A stretch of 64,000 nucleotides of DNA from Tenodera sinensis (GCA_030765045.1 CM060963.1:66642617-66706616); one strand, 5' to 3'. Positions 1 through 12,415 are shown, numbered from the stretch's first letter. Numbers and translations: made by a program. Notes: generated from the letters alone by a model not told the origin.

Positions 1-419
1 CTATATTTTTTTCTTAGGTAGAGTAAACTATAGTGCTACTACCTGCCTACTTTGAATTCTCTATGTTTACCCAGTTAAGTGTTATAATTTTTTAAATTAA
101 ATGTTTTCGGAAAATTTTATATATGTGCACTGCAAAAGTTACGCGGTGTGAAACTTTTTTGTTATTGAGTTTACATCAGGGAACCAGCGAGAACAAATGT
201 TGAGGAAGGTTGGAGAAAGTTTTTAAAGTAAACCAAAAGGCAGTAACCTCTTTCTTTTATCCAGTAGGGCAAACAAAAGGTGTTCATCTATTCAGCGTCA
301 GGCCTGACACAGAAGATAGTATAAGGAGCAGCACTAGCATTAGTTCGAAAGAAGCCGTGTGTGTAACTGTGAGCTGTTATTGCGTTATTTGTTTAATATT
401 TTTGTAAATATTTGTAGTT

Positions 420-1130
420 ATGGAGGGTGAAGCTAGAAAGGGACGATATGTTGGTAAATTAAGAATTAAGGAACGCCAAATAATTATGAATGTGTTAGAT
501 TATTTTTGAAGTAAAATGCGTGTAAGGCAGTAAAAGAAACAGCTAAGGCTATCGGGTGTTCAGAAGCAGTAGTGTGTATGATTAAAAAGGAACTAATGAA
601 AGGACCTCTAAGAACGCCATCGAAACAGAAAGCAAAAAGGGCGGGACTACACAAAACGCTAGGTTAACGCAATATGATTGAATAGTGCACGCTGAATATA
701 ATTTTGTCACAGTTCAACAGTGATGAGACCCTACCAAATTTCTCAAGGGCCACTCTGATTTGGGGTTCGAATATGAAAGAAAGGGTAACAAGTGCATATT
801 AATAGAAAGAGACTATATCGATATCATCAGATGGCGACATAAATATCTAAAAGACGTAAAAGGTTTAGGGACCAGGGGAAATCAATTGTTTATACAGACG
901 AGTCATTTGTAAATTTAGGTCATACAGTAACAAAGGCGTGGAGGGATACCAAAGTTAAAAGTGCCCGTCTCGTCAAGCAGCAATTGAAGGACTAAGTACA
1001 GGACTCAGGCCACCTCGAGTCGCTCGCGGAGAAAGATTCGCAACTAGTACATGTTGCAACACTGCGCTCCATTTAACGTGTACTGTCTTTTAAGGGTGAG
1101 ACGCGCTTTAGTAGTAGCATTGTTATGGCA
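420..1130 (+). pseudogene. Decayed mariner/IS630-like DDE transposase
   Basis: This is the remnant of a DNA transposon's transposase, the enzyme that cuts and reinserts the element. Conceptual translation across frames gives an N-terminal helix-turn-helix-like stretch at about 524-612 (KAVKETAKAIGCSEAVV, then a basic GPLRTP segment). Further on, at about 849-945, it reads RFRDQGKSIVYTDESF followed by VNLGHTVTKAWRD. The YTDES motif is the typical setting of the first catalytic aspartate in Tc1/mariner/IS630 enzymes of arthropods. Stops and frameshifts break the frame (for example TGA after NVLDYF near 508), and the second and third catalytic residues were not recovered. Terminal inverted repeats were not found. 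Assignment to the superfamily is good; the exact family is uncertain. Confidence 0.65.
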
Positions 1131-1344
1131 GTAGACTATTGTTGCAACTATGGTCTCAAGCTGGAGAAAGGGAGGAACTAGAGGGAAAGGTTTAGAAAGA
1201 GTTTAGATATATGCAGCAAGAGTGAGTATTATTATGAGTGGCATTGACTGGGCTGGCTAGAACGAAACCAGTACCTATGTGCTGACATTGCCTTTAGGAT
1301 CAAAATGTGCAGAACGTTTCCATTAGTCAAAGCTTGTGAATATT

Positions 1345-1425
1345 ACGGAAACATCTGATGTGTTGCATTCACACAATTTTTTCTACTCTTTTACAAACTA
1401 TCATACAAAACTTCTTGTTCTACTT
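1345..1425 (+). repeat. Family A repeat, head fragment
   Basis: A short diverged match to the head module of family A: CTGATGTGTTGCATTCACAC followed by a TTCTACTCTTTTACAAACT-like segment, which parallels the better copy at 29028. A poly(A) run of about 24 bases follows at 1553-1575. Confidence 0.5.
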
Positions 1426-1649
1426 TTACTGATCACCTTTCAATTCACATTTACACATTTCATTGTATATACAGCAAGTAAAAGGATAATCAGATTTTCA
1501 AAGAGTGTGTGGCTATGTGATGGTTTTAAAACTCCATACTCTTTGGATGATCAAAAAAAAAAAAAAAAAAAAAAAGATAGCAACTTGCTACTTAGAAAAG
1601 TATACAACTTCAAAAATTCAAACCAGTAATAAGCAACAACTCGGACATC

Positions 1650-1868
1650 TTGTATCCAGTTGGTATTTTTTAACGTCCCCCAACGTAATGTAATATCGGG
1701 CGGAGGATGACTGAAATGAATGATATGATTTTCAAATGAGCCCGAAGTCCATAGAACTTTAAGTTACCCGACATTTGTCTTCTAAGGATAAGGGAAAACC
1801 TCGTAAAACCTTATCCGGATAACTTACCCTAAGCTAGATTCAAACTCGCGACCTCTTGAACGTGGCCA
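1650..1868 (-). mobile_element. tRNA-derived SINE, type C
   Basis: Read on the minus strand, this starts with a tRNA-like part containing TTCAAGAGGTCGCGAGTTTG, which holds a degenerate RNA polymerase III B box. A body with the motif GTAACTTAAAG and a TAAAAAAT-type 3' end follow. It matches the copy at 24757-24990 over most of its length (shared GAGCCCGA..GTCCAT and CCGGATAACTTACCCT motifs on the plus strand). SINEs carry no protein and depend on a LINE for movement. The left end of the family A copy at 1885 follows almost directly. Confidence 0.75.
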
Positions 1869-2235
1869 GTTGGTATCAATTATACAGTTAAAAAATCTGA
1901 TACTTTGCACTCACATGACTTTCTGTACTCTTTTACTATCCTTTCTTACAAATTCTTAATCCTATATCTTCTTCGTGTTACTTCAGATAAACATTTGCAG
2001 AAATTATCTTATTACTTGTTTACTTGTATGGGAATGCAGTAGGCTTCGAGCGATAGTAAAATCTTTTAAAGCTTCGAGATCCCGTTCTCTTTGCACGCAT
2101 AACATATAAAAAAATGAACAACGATGCTCCGTTTCACGAAAATTAAGTTTTCCGAAGTTTTCCGAAGAGGTTCACCCTACAAACAATTTTATTTAGACAA
2201 ATTGTTTGTTTTAGGGAGATATACATTTTTTGTAC

Positions 2236-2393
2236 TCTGTCCTCTATGTGATCTGCAAGAGGAAATGGACCGAGACCACCTTCAAATATGCCCGGCCATT
2301 TCTAATACCCCATCCATCAGTGAAAAATATTGGAGAGCAAGAGGATTAATGACTTCATTGTCAGAAATCCAGCATTAGCTAACAACAACAACA
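2236..2393 (+). mobile_element. 3' stub of RNase H-type LINE with (CAA)n tail
   Basis: A severely 5'-truncated non-LTR retrotransposon inside family A. It encodes only the last residues of the ORF: a Cys-Cys-His-Cys-type motif (CPLC..DHLQIC), then KYWRARGLMTSLSEIQH, a stop and (CAA)4. The 13-bp target duplication ACATTTTTTGTAC is exact at 2223-2235 and 2394-2406. The protein end matches that of the larger LINE at 58770-59792 (CVLC..DHLKTC, YWKARMLMASLPDARH), so both belong to one family. Confidence 0.9.
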
Positions 2394-2716
2394 ACATTTT
2401 TTGTACAGTAAGATTTTGTCTACCTCTTATGGTTTACGAGTTATTCAAGTCATCCAGAGTAAACAGGACTACATAGGCTATAGTCAGAAAATTCAAAATT
2501 ACCCACATTTCATACAAATATCTTAAACATATGGCGTTTTAATAAAAATCGTTAGGGCCATTTTCAAGAAAATCAAATTGTTCCATGTAAAGGGTATAAG
2601 AGGCTGGGGCTACTTTCTTCAAAATCTTCGTATCGCATCCTTGAAAGACATTAAACTTAAATACCAAGTTTGGTTTTTAACCGACTTTACGTTTTTGAGT
2701 TATGCTGTCCACAGAC

Positions 2717-2718
<2 letters not shown>

Positions 2719-2793
<75 letters not shown>

Positions 2794-2797
2794 CACA
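2719..2797. repeat. (CA)n microsatellite inside family A
   Basis: About 79 bp of CA repeats with one CG interruption near 2787. It sits at the same internal position at which other family A copies carry CA, GT or CTGACAGA arrays. Confidence 0.95.
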
Positions 2798-2937
2798 CCT
2801 TTTTCTAAAAATGCTTTTTTTATTCAGGGGTCTCAAAACATATATTTATGGTGAAATCTCGACATCGAATTTTTGGGTGGAATACAATACTTCCTCTACT
2901 TACTAGTAGAGAAAGTAGAAATAACAATTATAGCTTC

Positions 2938-5900
2938 TTAAGAGACCTCTAGCCACATTTGTCATAGAAATAGTTTTAAGTGACTCCAAAAACCGATGTT
3001 TAATTGAGTCTATTGCTCACTTTTAATGTTCACACGCTTTTCCACTACACATGTGCCAGCAAGTTTGTTTAGAAAGTTATCTATAGATATCCTTACTTTT
3101 CTTGTCACTATGAATTAACACGACTGGACACTTTTAGAGTGATAGGTACATACTATTTCCACTGCCGTTGTTCCGTTGGAAGATGAATTCTGTCCGATTG
3201 TTGGACGCTGAGCTGGGGGTACTCATCGGAAGTGACACAGAATATATCTGTTGTAATTACGACACACCCAGTTCCGCCAGTCACATCTTAAGGTAACCTG
3301 AAAGTAATTCCAAATATTTTAATGAAATGTATTCAAGAATACAACATTTAAAACATCTGGTATCCTTCAAGCTGACCTTTTTTTCCCTATAAAAATCTAA
3401 ATGCTAAGAGAACGTTTACTAATGAAATTTAGGGAACTTACATCTACTTAAACATACTTTGGGTTGTCCAAAATGTTGCTTGTTTATTACGTTTATTATC
3501 AAGAAGCTAAAGGAGCAAGGCTATACCTCTATATTGCTGATCGTAGATGTGTGCCTACACGATGGATACTATATTACCAACCATCTTCCACTGCATGAAT
3601 CACTTATTCTACCAATATGGAAAGAACTGCTGGCATGGCTAACTCATTGAAATAAACGGTGTTAGCCTAGCTCAATCCATGGTAATCTTTTACTCGATGC
3701 ACTCTCTGCGCTAGATACTGGAAGCCATTAATGGATGAAAGAGCTCAATCAGACCCACAGAACATAACCAAACTTAACCTAAACCCAACCCTACTTTCCT
3801 CAAATAATAAAGTGGCACTTGCACTCACTGCAGCTTAAACTTATAGATAAGGTTTTCATTTACACTGACATTATTTATCATGTGATTCGATTTAATCTTG
3901 AATCAATAAGTGATTTATGGGTGGTTTATATTAATATTTGAATTAAATAGTTTAAATTATTGTAGAATGAATTGTTAAGATTGTTTTTACGATAGATAGC
4001 ATTATAAAATATGGGAACTAGGATAAACTAAAAAAAATGGCCAGCATAAAGTTATTTGACTTTTACTATTTATTGTTCATTAAATGTTACTGCTTCTGTC
4101 GGGAGTGTACATTTTACTGTTACAATTTAATGCAGAGCTACCTCATTTTATACAGTCAGCCAAGTGTACAAATATATCAGGTGTCAATCAACCACACCCA
4201 TGATGCCGCTTTTTAATTCCATTCTAGAAATCTTGTTTCTTAAAATACTACTAGATTGGAAAATACCTTAAAAGGGATCCATCAGCAGCTTTTTAGTTAG
4301 TATACAACGTACACCAAGATAGGGACATACTATTTAGTACGATTACCTTATCTGATGAGTCTGCGATTTGGCCAGTAGTGGATTTTTGGTGTCTATCCTA
4401 ATTCATAGAGTTTATTTTAAAAGGCCGGAAACATTTGATCAAACAATGCCACGAGGCAGAAATAACAAGAACATCGCTGAGCGGAGCTTAGACCTCCACC
4501 CACAGTGAAATCACAAGGTTTTTAGTTTCAGAAATATTAGAGGTTAGGTTAAGGTTAAAATCAGTGTTGCCAATAGAGGATCAAGAAAAATAACCAGACA
4601 AAAATAAGAAATCCACTAAATTCCTGTGTTGTCAATGTTAACAACATTTCTGTCCAACCAAATGCAGTTTATCAAACAACTAAATCCCTATACTAGCAAT
4701 GTTAAATTTATAAATTTTGACAACTAAAGATCTTCCCAGAAAGACCAGAGTTAGTTTAAAAACAACTAAATTGGCATCACTAGTTAAAATATCCGTATCA
4801 ACTGGTTTCAAATGACTAGCATGGAATCGGTAACAGACATTTTCCATCTTTAACGTTGCTAATTCGCTGATTACATTTATATTTTATAATGGTAATTTCC
4901 TCCACTCTTATGTAGAATTAAGGGCAAAAGTTGTTAACACATCGCAATAGTTTCATTAGTTCAGGGCTATTTTTTCGAGTTCGGGGAATAAGCTCAACTG
5001 TAACTATAGGACATAAAAGTAATTACAATACCCTTATTGCATGTCCAAGATAACATTTCAGCACTTCCGATGATGATAACACTACCACATTACCTTTTTA
5101 ATCAATATTGTTTCATAGGAAATTCATGTTGCAATGTCATAAAATAACGCCACGTTCCTGCACTACCAACCCAAGCGTAGGACTTAAAACCCGCTAGACT
5201 GGCTATATTCTGTATTGCTGCTGCTTCTTCTTCTGCTTCTCTCAGTTTGTTTACACCTAAGAAAGGAAACGAAGCAAGCGGGTGTTCCCTTATCGATGTT
5301 TATGATTGCTAAAGTAAGAATTAGTTTCTAATCTGTTCTTACTTTAGATTCTTGTTGCTTCACTGTTAATAGCATCATTATTTCCTTATTTATGATTGCT
5401 TGTTTTGATGTAACCAGAAGGGAAACTGAGAGGAGGAGGAGAACAAAATATGACATTCTAGCTGGTTTCAGTTCCTGAGCTTGGGTTGGCAGTAAAGGAA
5501 AATGACGTGGTTTGTTGACATTGCAACAAGATTTTCTTATGAAACAGATAGGCATTGGTTAAAAATATAATACTAGTGGTACATAAAGGTATTGTCAGCT
5601 CATGAATTTTATATGATGTCCGTCATAATTGGAGAAACGTACGTCACCTCCAACATCGCTATAATCGCGAATTATACTGATATGTTTGTGTTGTCAGTTT
5701 CCTCCGCGCTTGTGTAGTAGTAACAAAATGGTGAAATTCGTTGGCACATAGCGATGATGTTAATATGATAGAAATTGTCTGCAAAAGCGTCGATGAATGA
5801 GTTAGAACATTTTTATATACTCGCATATCCTCTTAAATGCGAACATTTGCGCACTTTTCTTCCCTAAGTTACTATTTTTACCTCTTAACCATGTACGGGG

Positions 5901-6520
5901 TTTTAGGTAAGGCAATACTTTTATTTTCCTTGTGTAGAAACCAAAAGACATCAACTGTAAACGTTAGACTATCACTGAATCGGGTAGTAAGCGATTTTAA
6001 GCATTTTATTTGGAACGTAATTCCAAAAGCAATAACAAAGTTGATTAGAGCCAGACACTGCTTTAAACGCGTGGAAGTTAATAGAAATGTACTTACCCAA
6101 ACACTCTCTTCCAACTTCTAAAAAGCACCCTCAATTTTGCCTTTAGGTGTGAATATAATATTAGAACACCATAATAATGTTAGATATATGTAGATAGAAT
6201 GAAAGAAGATATCGTATCTTTTCTGTTTACCAACGGCGATTTTGTTTTGTTAATTTGAATATACATTATTTCCATGGCCAGCATTGAAACATTTAAGAAA
6301 AGAAGTCTATCTAGATATGATCAGTGCAATGGTGTATATATCATGTTCTGTGGTGTGCATGTATATGAGTAATTTGCGTTCAGAAGGACGTGAATTCAAA
6401 CGGATGAGTTTGATGTTTTTCCCTTAAATCGGCAGTTGGAAATGTCAGTATATTAATTAAAAGTTACACTCAATTGGATGCATCTACTTCTCTAATGCAG
6501 TTCTCTACTCACATAGGGGG
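2938..6520. other. No recognised gene or repeat
   Basis: AT-rich DNA. Short ORFs here show no family motif, and I see no TIRs, tRNA-like boxes or long tandem repeats. A CTGATGAG word at 4352 resembles a hammerhead core but has no matching GAAA. Ancient decayed repeats may be present. Confidence 0.5.
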
Positions 6521-6521
6521 A

Positions 6522-6665
6522 TAAGCTATCACTAGGATAAAGCATGAACTCCTGAAAAAAAGATCTGCAGTTCAAATCTCGTTGTGAGCGTTCTCTGACT
6601 GAAGTCTTTTTCTCGAATTTCCTAGGGGAGGTACCCTAAGCTTAGGTCCGGAATCTTTCTCGCCA
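6522..6665 (+). mobile_element. Possible diverged tRNA-derived SINE
   Basis: A tRNA-like order of parts: GGATAAGCTATCACTAGG (A-box-like), then AGTTCAAATCTC (B-box-like) at about 6570, followed by a GC-richer body. No second good copy was seen in this window and the end is not defined, so this is tentative. Confidence 0.4.
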
Positions 6666-6689
6666 AATTTGCTGTCAAGATAATTTTAT

Positions 6690-7075
6690 TTCGTGCAATG
6701 TCTTAAATATATAGTATTTTAATACAAATAATTAGAACTATTTTTGCATGTAAAGGCTTGTTTGGGAAGTGGAGATATTTTTATAAATCTTATGGCCGCT
6801 GAACTTAAATGCTAATTTTGGTATTTAACGGAAATTTTGCTTCTTAGTTATGCTGTTAACACAAACACAAACAGACACATACACACACATACACACATTT
6901 TATAAAGATGCTTGATTTGGATTACAGGAGCTCTAGAATCTCTTCCTTGGACATCTACGAAGAAATACACAATACAACTATTTCTACAGATGTGTACCTC
7001 GATTAAAATGGAGTAGATAGAAGAACAAGTGTTTGAAAGAACAGCTTTTAAAGAGTAAGCAGAGAAATTCAGACG
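6690..7075. repeat. Family A repeat in foldback order (body +, head -)
   Basis: The plus-strand part (6690-6945) follows the family A body: ATAGTATTTTAATACAAAT, CATGTAAAGG, a CACATACACACAC tract and AAGATGCTTGATTTGGATT. From about 6945 to 7075 the sequence matches the head module in reverse complement (a ..CTACGAAGAAATA..AGATAGAAGAACAAG order). The two modules therefore face each other. Confidence 0.65.
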
Positions 7076-7099
7076 AATGCAACAAATCAGAGCTTTTTT

Positions 7100-7654
7100 C
7101 TTCTGTAACATGCTGCATTGATTAGGTATTGATTTTAATTAAAGAGGAATGCCATGAAATGAAACCAGAAGCTCTGGTATCACGAGCTACAACACTAACC
7201 ACAGAAATAGTCGCGTTGATTTTGATTAGTGAATTAACTATTGTAAATTCCTATGTATGTTTTCGTGTCCCTCGCCCTTTTACCAGTATTACCAGCATGC
7301 CTTTAATTACTCTCCAAATTCGAATGCTTGATTCTTTTAATTAAACTCCCTAGACCAACTATTATAATCCAGGGTTTAATTGGAAATACCTTTTTTCACG
7401 GCTGATACCGAACCAATGGAAGAACTTGCAAATTCACGTTGATGCAGCCGAAGCTGTGTTTGTTTATTTTGCCACCATTTTGTGTCTCTTCCTATTTTCA
7501 TTGTGTCTGTCTATATCCATCTTTCTCTAACTCTTTCACTTGCTCCATCTCTTTGCTCGCTTTATGTTTTACCTTATCTCTTACTATCCACTTTAAACAC
7601 ACTGCTTCACTTCTAATTGCCCTTACTCACACATCCCCCCTCTCTCTTTCTCTT

Positions 7655-7692
<38 letters not shown>

Positions 7693-8175
7693 GCTCATAC
7701 ATGCTCATGTGATGTTCGAATTTTTTTTTCTCTATGGTATTAATTAAAGTGAAACCGTAGTAACATGTTCCACACGAGTGAGTTGTGCAATGGTAGCACG
7801 TGTGACTCACCCTTCCTGATCCATATTTTTTTTTTTTTTTTTTTTGGTTTCTTCAGGCCACTAGTCGAGTGCTGGAAACGTAAATTACATAACGTGAAAT
7901 TCCATTTCACTTCCACCTACTTCAGCTTGGTTGTTTCACGAGTGGTGGAAGTCTCGGTGTCACATGGCAGAGAAAAAGGATATCCCTGTAAATCTTTGCC
8001 CTTGGGATCGAGGGCGACCTCTAGTCCCGGGCCTCCGTTAACCTGCAAAGAGGAGAGGGACCGGTTGCACGAGCTCTCTTCGGGGAGTCTATATCTGAAA
8101 TTTTAGGGACTCTACAATTCGTTTACAGTTTCACAATGTATTGTGAATACAATGAAATTCTCATAGCACAGCGCT
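7100..8175. other. No gene; (TC)n microsatellite
   Basis: The stretch holds a TC/CTCT tract at about 7640-7690 and a T17 run at about 7829-7845. The open frames crossing these tracts are low-complexity artefacts. Nothing else recognised. Confidence 0.6.
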
Positions 8176-8179
8176 TTCG

Positions 8180-8390
8180 TTTTTACTTTCCCAACCACGT
8201 ACGTAGTAGGCAGGAAAAATATTGTATTTCACATAAAATTTCGATACCGAGATTTTGGTATAAAAACACGTCTGAGAACTCCGAATAAAACCAAAAACGT
8301 TTTAAAAATACCCTTGTATGTGTCTGTTTGTGAACAGTGTAATTCAGAAATGAAAAGTAAGTTAAATGTTAACCTTAAATATACATATAT
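8180..8390 (-). repeat. Family A repeat, body 3' fragment
   Basis: Diverged minus-strand match to the 3' half of the body: ..ACTTTCCCAACCACGTACG.. with ATATTGTATTTCACA and a TGTCTGTTTGTGAACAG segment in the expected order. Confidence 0.6.
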
Positions 8391-8994
8391 AGATATACTC
8401 AAATGAAGAGTCAATATTCCTTTGTTTTCTCTTGATCATGCAAATAGAGAGGAATTTAAAGACCTACTTAGTGACCGGTTCCTGAAAAGTTTGACTATCT
8501 TTATATATACCAAGAAATATTTAATGAAGCCACGTATGCAAGTGTTCATTTTTATTAAAATTAAGTGATAGAATGACAGAATGAATTGTACAACTAGTTT
8601 GTTGAAGAATGAATAGAGGCAGTCATTGAATGTAACATGATAGCTTTTTATTAAACACATTCGAATGAAATAACTTATTTTATTTTATTTTTTTTTTTTT
8701 TTTGCAAGTGGGTGTGAACAGAAAACATTTTTGTAAAAACTAAACAAATGAAGAAGAAAGGAATGTCTGGAATACTTCTTAAACGTTGTTAATAATAATC
8801 TGAAAATATCATTAATAAATGTTTTACTTAATACTGTACAAAATTAAAAATTCCGAGTGTAATTTTAATCTGCTGTTAACTAACTCATTGCAAAAACTGT
8901 GGCTACAATACTTTAAACATCAGATTATAATAATGTTTGGAATATGTATAGGTAGCAGAAATTTTCTCTCACTCTCTCGGATCGTCTTTTAAGA

Positions 8995-9840
8995 CTGTTC
9001 TTTTTATTCAGGTATTTCAAAACTGGATATCAAAATTTTAGGTTGAATACTTCCACATGTAATAGGTACCTGGTAGAGAAACAAAAGGATAAAAAGTGTG
9101 AAGTGTTGCACTTACTCTACTCTTGTACAAACTGCTCTTACAAACAATCGTTCCTTTATCTACTTCATATCAATGGAGAATTGTGATACCTTTGAAATTC
9201 CGTTCTCTCAGCATGGTCAAGAGATGAAAAAATTAACAACGTATTCCTGTTTGAGAAAAGCAATCTTATAAATTTCAAACAAATAAACATGGATCACTCT
9301 ACAAAACAAATGTGTAAGACATAAACCGTGGGTTTCTCTTGTGGTTTACTAGTTATGCAAAAGTCACCCAGAATGAAGAGGGCTTTTTAGGACATTCCTA
9401 GAAAATTCAAGATGTGCATTTCATTTGCCATAACATATCTGAAACGCATAGTATTTTAGTGAAAATCATTAGTCATTTTTTAAAAAATAAATTTTCGAAA
9501 AATGATTGATGTAAAGGATTTTTTGAACGTCTTTCTGTATCATCCTTGGAAGGTGCTAAATTTGAATACCAACTTTGGTATTAATCGGCATTTCGTTTTT
9601 GAATTATGCTCACACTCCTTATTCTAAATAATTCTCATTCCTTATTCTAAAAATGCTTTTTTGGGGGGCGATCAGGAGGCCTGAAAGTGTGTAGGCAGCT
9701 CTTAGAATATTTGACTCTATTCTCCTATTTCCATTGTACCTATAACGAAATGTTTAAATGCCGTTTCTAAAAATATCTTGATTGAATGAGTAGATAGAAG
9801 AATGAGTAAGAAAGTCATGTGAGGGCACACATCAGACTTG
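8995..9840. repeat. Family A repeat, tail-to-head tandem plus inverted head
   Basis: Three pieces abut. 8995-9090 (+) is the 3' end of one copy (TTTTTATTCAGG..GGTAGAGAAA). 9095-9700 (+) begins a new head (GAAGTGTTGCACTTACTCTA) and runs through a body to AAAAATGCTTTTTT. 9715-9840 is a head in reverse complement, ending AAGAAAGTCATGTGAGGGCA. Head and body modules are thus joined in both tandem and inverted order. Confidence 0.7.
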
Positions 9841-9844
9841 TTTA

Positions 9845-11750
9845 TTGAACTAATTCTTCTAATTATTCACATCTACTCTTACACCTTTTATAGAACACAA
9901 TAGCCAGCTGCAAAGCCTGAAACTTTCCACTGTAGTAAATTACGCAGCTCTTACCGTAATCTACGCATATATTGGAATTCCCTTCCTTACAATAGCCTGG
10001 GGTTTGTTCTTTGGTTTCAGATGTTTATGCTTCTCGAGCAGAATAAACAATTTAGTCTATAAGAACCACTGGCAAGGTGTTGGCATCTCTGATACTCTAT
10101 TAATCAAGTTTGTTCGATGTGCGGCGTCTAACCCGTTTTTCTTGGACTGTAACTTCGTCTGAACTGAGGCGTCCAAATAAACAAATCCGGTTTGTTTCTT
10201 TGCTAAACACTGTGCCTTAGTCACTGATGCAAACGATGAGCGTGAAGCAACAAGTATCAGATCTATAGACAGACAATAATTTGCACTCTATTTTTAAACG
10301 ACACACTTTCTTCCATCTATTTACCAAACATTGAAGCAGCACTACTCTTGAAGACCCCGCCAAGACGGCTTTCTTGAAACCTGTAGCTAATTGTTGCAAA
10401 GCTAATGTTATCATTTAAACTTGGATTTATTCAAGATTTGAGCAAATGGCAATAACAGTGATTGCTCCATCGTGCTTAGGAAAGTTGCTGGTTTGCTCTG
10501 GCCTGTCCTTGGACCAGGGATTCTAAATGATGAGCGTAACAAATGTGTCCAATACAATTATTGTCAATAAAGATCCGAAAAAACAGTTGTGTCAAATATT
10601 TGGAATGTTTGGAGCCGTCTAGCTTCTTGGTGAATGGACATAAATGTTTATTGTTTAACTAACTGTCGCTCAAAGTTGTGTGAATAATAACATTCTGGAA
10701 TGTCTATTTATTTCAGTTCGAATGAATTTGGCGACTTTGCCAAATCTATCTTACAAATTAAATATTGTAGGACATTTTAACATTAAATTGTGACAAAATG
10801 CATTCAAATTAACCTAGAATGCATTGCAAGATTATTTATAATATGTTTACCAGACAGTTAGTGAAATAATAAAACATTTATATCAATTCAAGAAGCTAGA
10901 TGACTCCATATATTTAACAAACTTTTTTGTTCGGCGAAACCGTTCTTCATTGAGAATAATTGTATTGTACATATTTATTACTCATCATGTAAGATCCCTG
11001 AAGTAGTATGGCTGAAGCAATATTTAAATTAAAATTATTAGTTAAATAACATCTCCTGAGTTAATCTTCCTTTAGAGGTAGGCGTATCATAAGCGTATCT
11101 AGGATCCAGAACTTCTTATGTTATCAACATAAGAAATACAACCAATGACTCTTAAAAAATTGAACTTTAAATTCAGAAACTAAAAGGAATTAGAAATATT
11201 AAGGTAATGCATATTTACATCAAAGCCTTGCTTTAAGCAAGTTTGAATACGCTTCGATCGTATAGTCTTCTATGTATAACTATTACAATAATCAGCTAAG
11301 AAATTTCAAAAACGTTTTCTCACCTATTTACATTACAACATTACAACACAACGAATTGATATATAATCCGAGCATTGCATACAGCCAAATGAAATCAACT
11401 TAATGTCAGTTTGTAATCTAGAATTACAATTTATTGCTGTATAAACTCACAAGTAGCCTAATATGAAGTGAATTTTTTGATTAAATGTAGTTAAAGGTAG
11501 TGAAACAAAGTTCAGTAAATGAATAGTAGTCCAATTTAGTCCAATTATTATGAAACTTCCCTATTTGGAGCTTGTGATCTTAATACAAAGAACTCTAAAA
11601 ATAGACTAAACCGCAGCTTGCCTTTTAAACAATTCCAGAAACAGTAACTATAAAAAACTAAATGCATGCTCACATTATGTATGATTATACCTTTATTCTT
11701 CCTCTTTTCCTTACTACCCTCCCCTTATTAAGAACTTAAACCCCTTAGGT
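9845..11750. other. No recognised gene or repeat
   Basis: AT-rich DNA without motifs I can assign. Open frames are short and lack family signatures. Confidence 0.5.
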
Positions 11751-11754
11751 CTTA

Positions 11755-12082
11755 CAAGCTAGTGCCTAGGATCAGACGCCTGACGGGGAGCAGAGGGACC
11801 CATGGACCGGAAAAAGTGAAGATCTGGAAGTGGTTGGTCAGCCAAGTAGCAGGCATGTAAGTGAGGAGGAGAATGATATGAAATGCAGGCGAAATGAATA
11901 ATTGGAAAGGTGATGATGGAGCAATTGGTGGAATGAGTAGCGGGGGAAACCGGAGAACCCGGAGAAAACCCGCACAGACGCCGCTTCGTCCAGTACAAAT
12001 ACCACCTGTGGGGTCCCTGGGATCGAACTCGGGCCACCTAGGAGGCAGGCAAACGGCCTAACCGTTCGGCTATGGCGCCGCC
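11755..12082 (-). mobile_element. tRNA-derived SINE, type B (long form)
   Basis: On the minus strand a tRNA-like head (GGCGCCATAGCCGAACGG, then GAGTTCGATCCCAGG as B box) is followed by a central part with GCGGGTTTTCTCCGGGTTCT and CCGGTTTCCCCC. The same central motif occurs at 57784-58029 and, diverged, at 26350 and 44285. I recall similar central domains in broadly distributed animal SINE superfamilies (the Meta-domain type), but that match is from memory. The 3' part differs from the copy at 57784, so this is a subfamily. Confidence 0.85.
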
Positions 12083-12209
12083 TGGTTATACATTTGCAAC
12101 TATCCAAATGTCCTTGTTTTTAGCAGTAATTGATTTGTTTTTCTTAGTTTCCTTTATTCCCTTTTTATCTTCTATACCACGTGCATAATAGATAAGTAGA
12201 TAGAGAAAT

Positions 12210-12415
12210 GGACATTTTGCCATCTCCTGAATCCAAAAACTTTTTAATTAAGGTCCGTGGGCGCCTGGTGTGTGTCCATCTGTCTGTGAACAGCATAAGC
12301 GAAAATTATTTAAGTACTTAACTTGATAGTAAGTTGAGAATCTTCCAATCTTTACATGGAAACATTTTCGAAGCTTTTGATATTTCTTTTGAAAAACGAA
12401 TAAATAATTTGATTC
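12210..12415 (-). repeat. Family A repeat, body fragment
   Basis: Minus-strand fragment with the ordered motifs CCTGAATCCAAAAACTTTTT, GTGTGTGTCCATCTGTCTGTG, GAACAGCATAA and TTTACATGGAAACATTTTCG. Confidence 0.65.

Larger units (their letters stand above)
1885..2924 (+). repeat. Family A repeat, full H-B copy with nested LINE
   Basis: A near full-length copy of the dispersed repeat that dominates the window. It starts at an A-rich edge before TCTGATA, runs through the head module (with ACTTTCTGTACT at about 1917), the body, a (CA)n tract at 2719-2797 and the conserved 3' end AGTAGAGAAAGT. The 8-bp word CAATTATA lies at 1877-1884 and again at 2925-2932, just outside both edges. It is a possible target duplication. 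The copy is interrupted by a 158-bp LINE insertion at 2236-2393. No open frame crosses it, so I read it as non-autonomous. Confidence 0.8.

Noticed and set aside
4352..4375. Second hammerhead candidate (CTGATGAGTC)
   Set aside because: No GAAA box or pairing stem III follows at a suitable distance.
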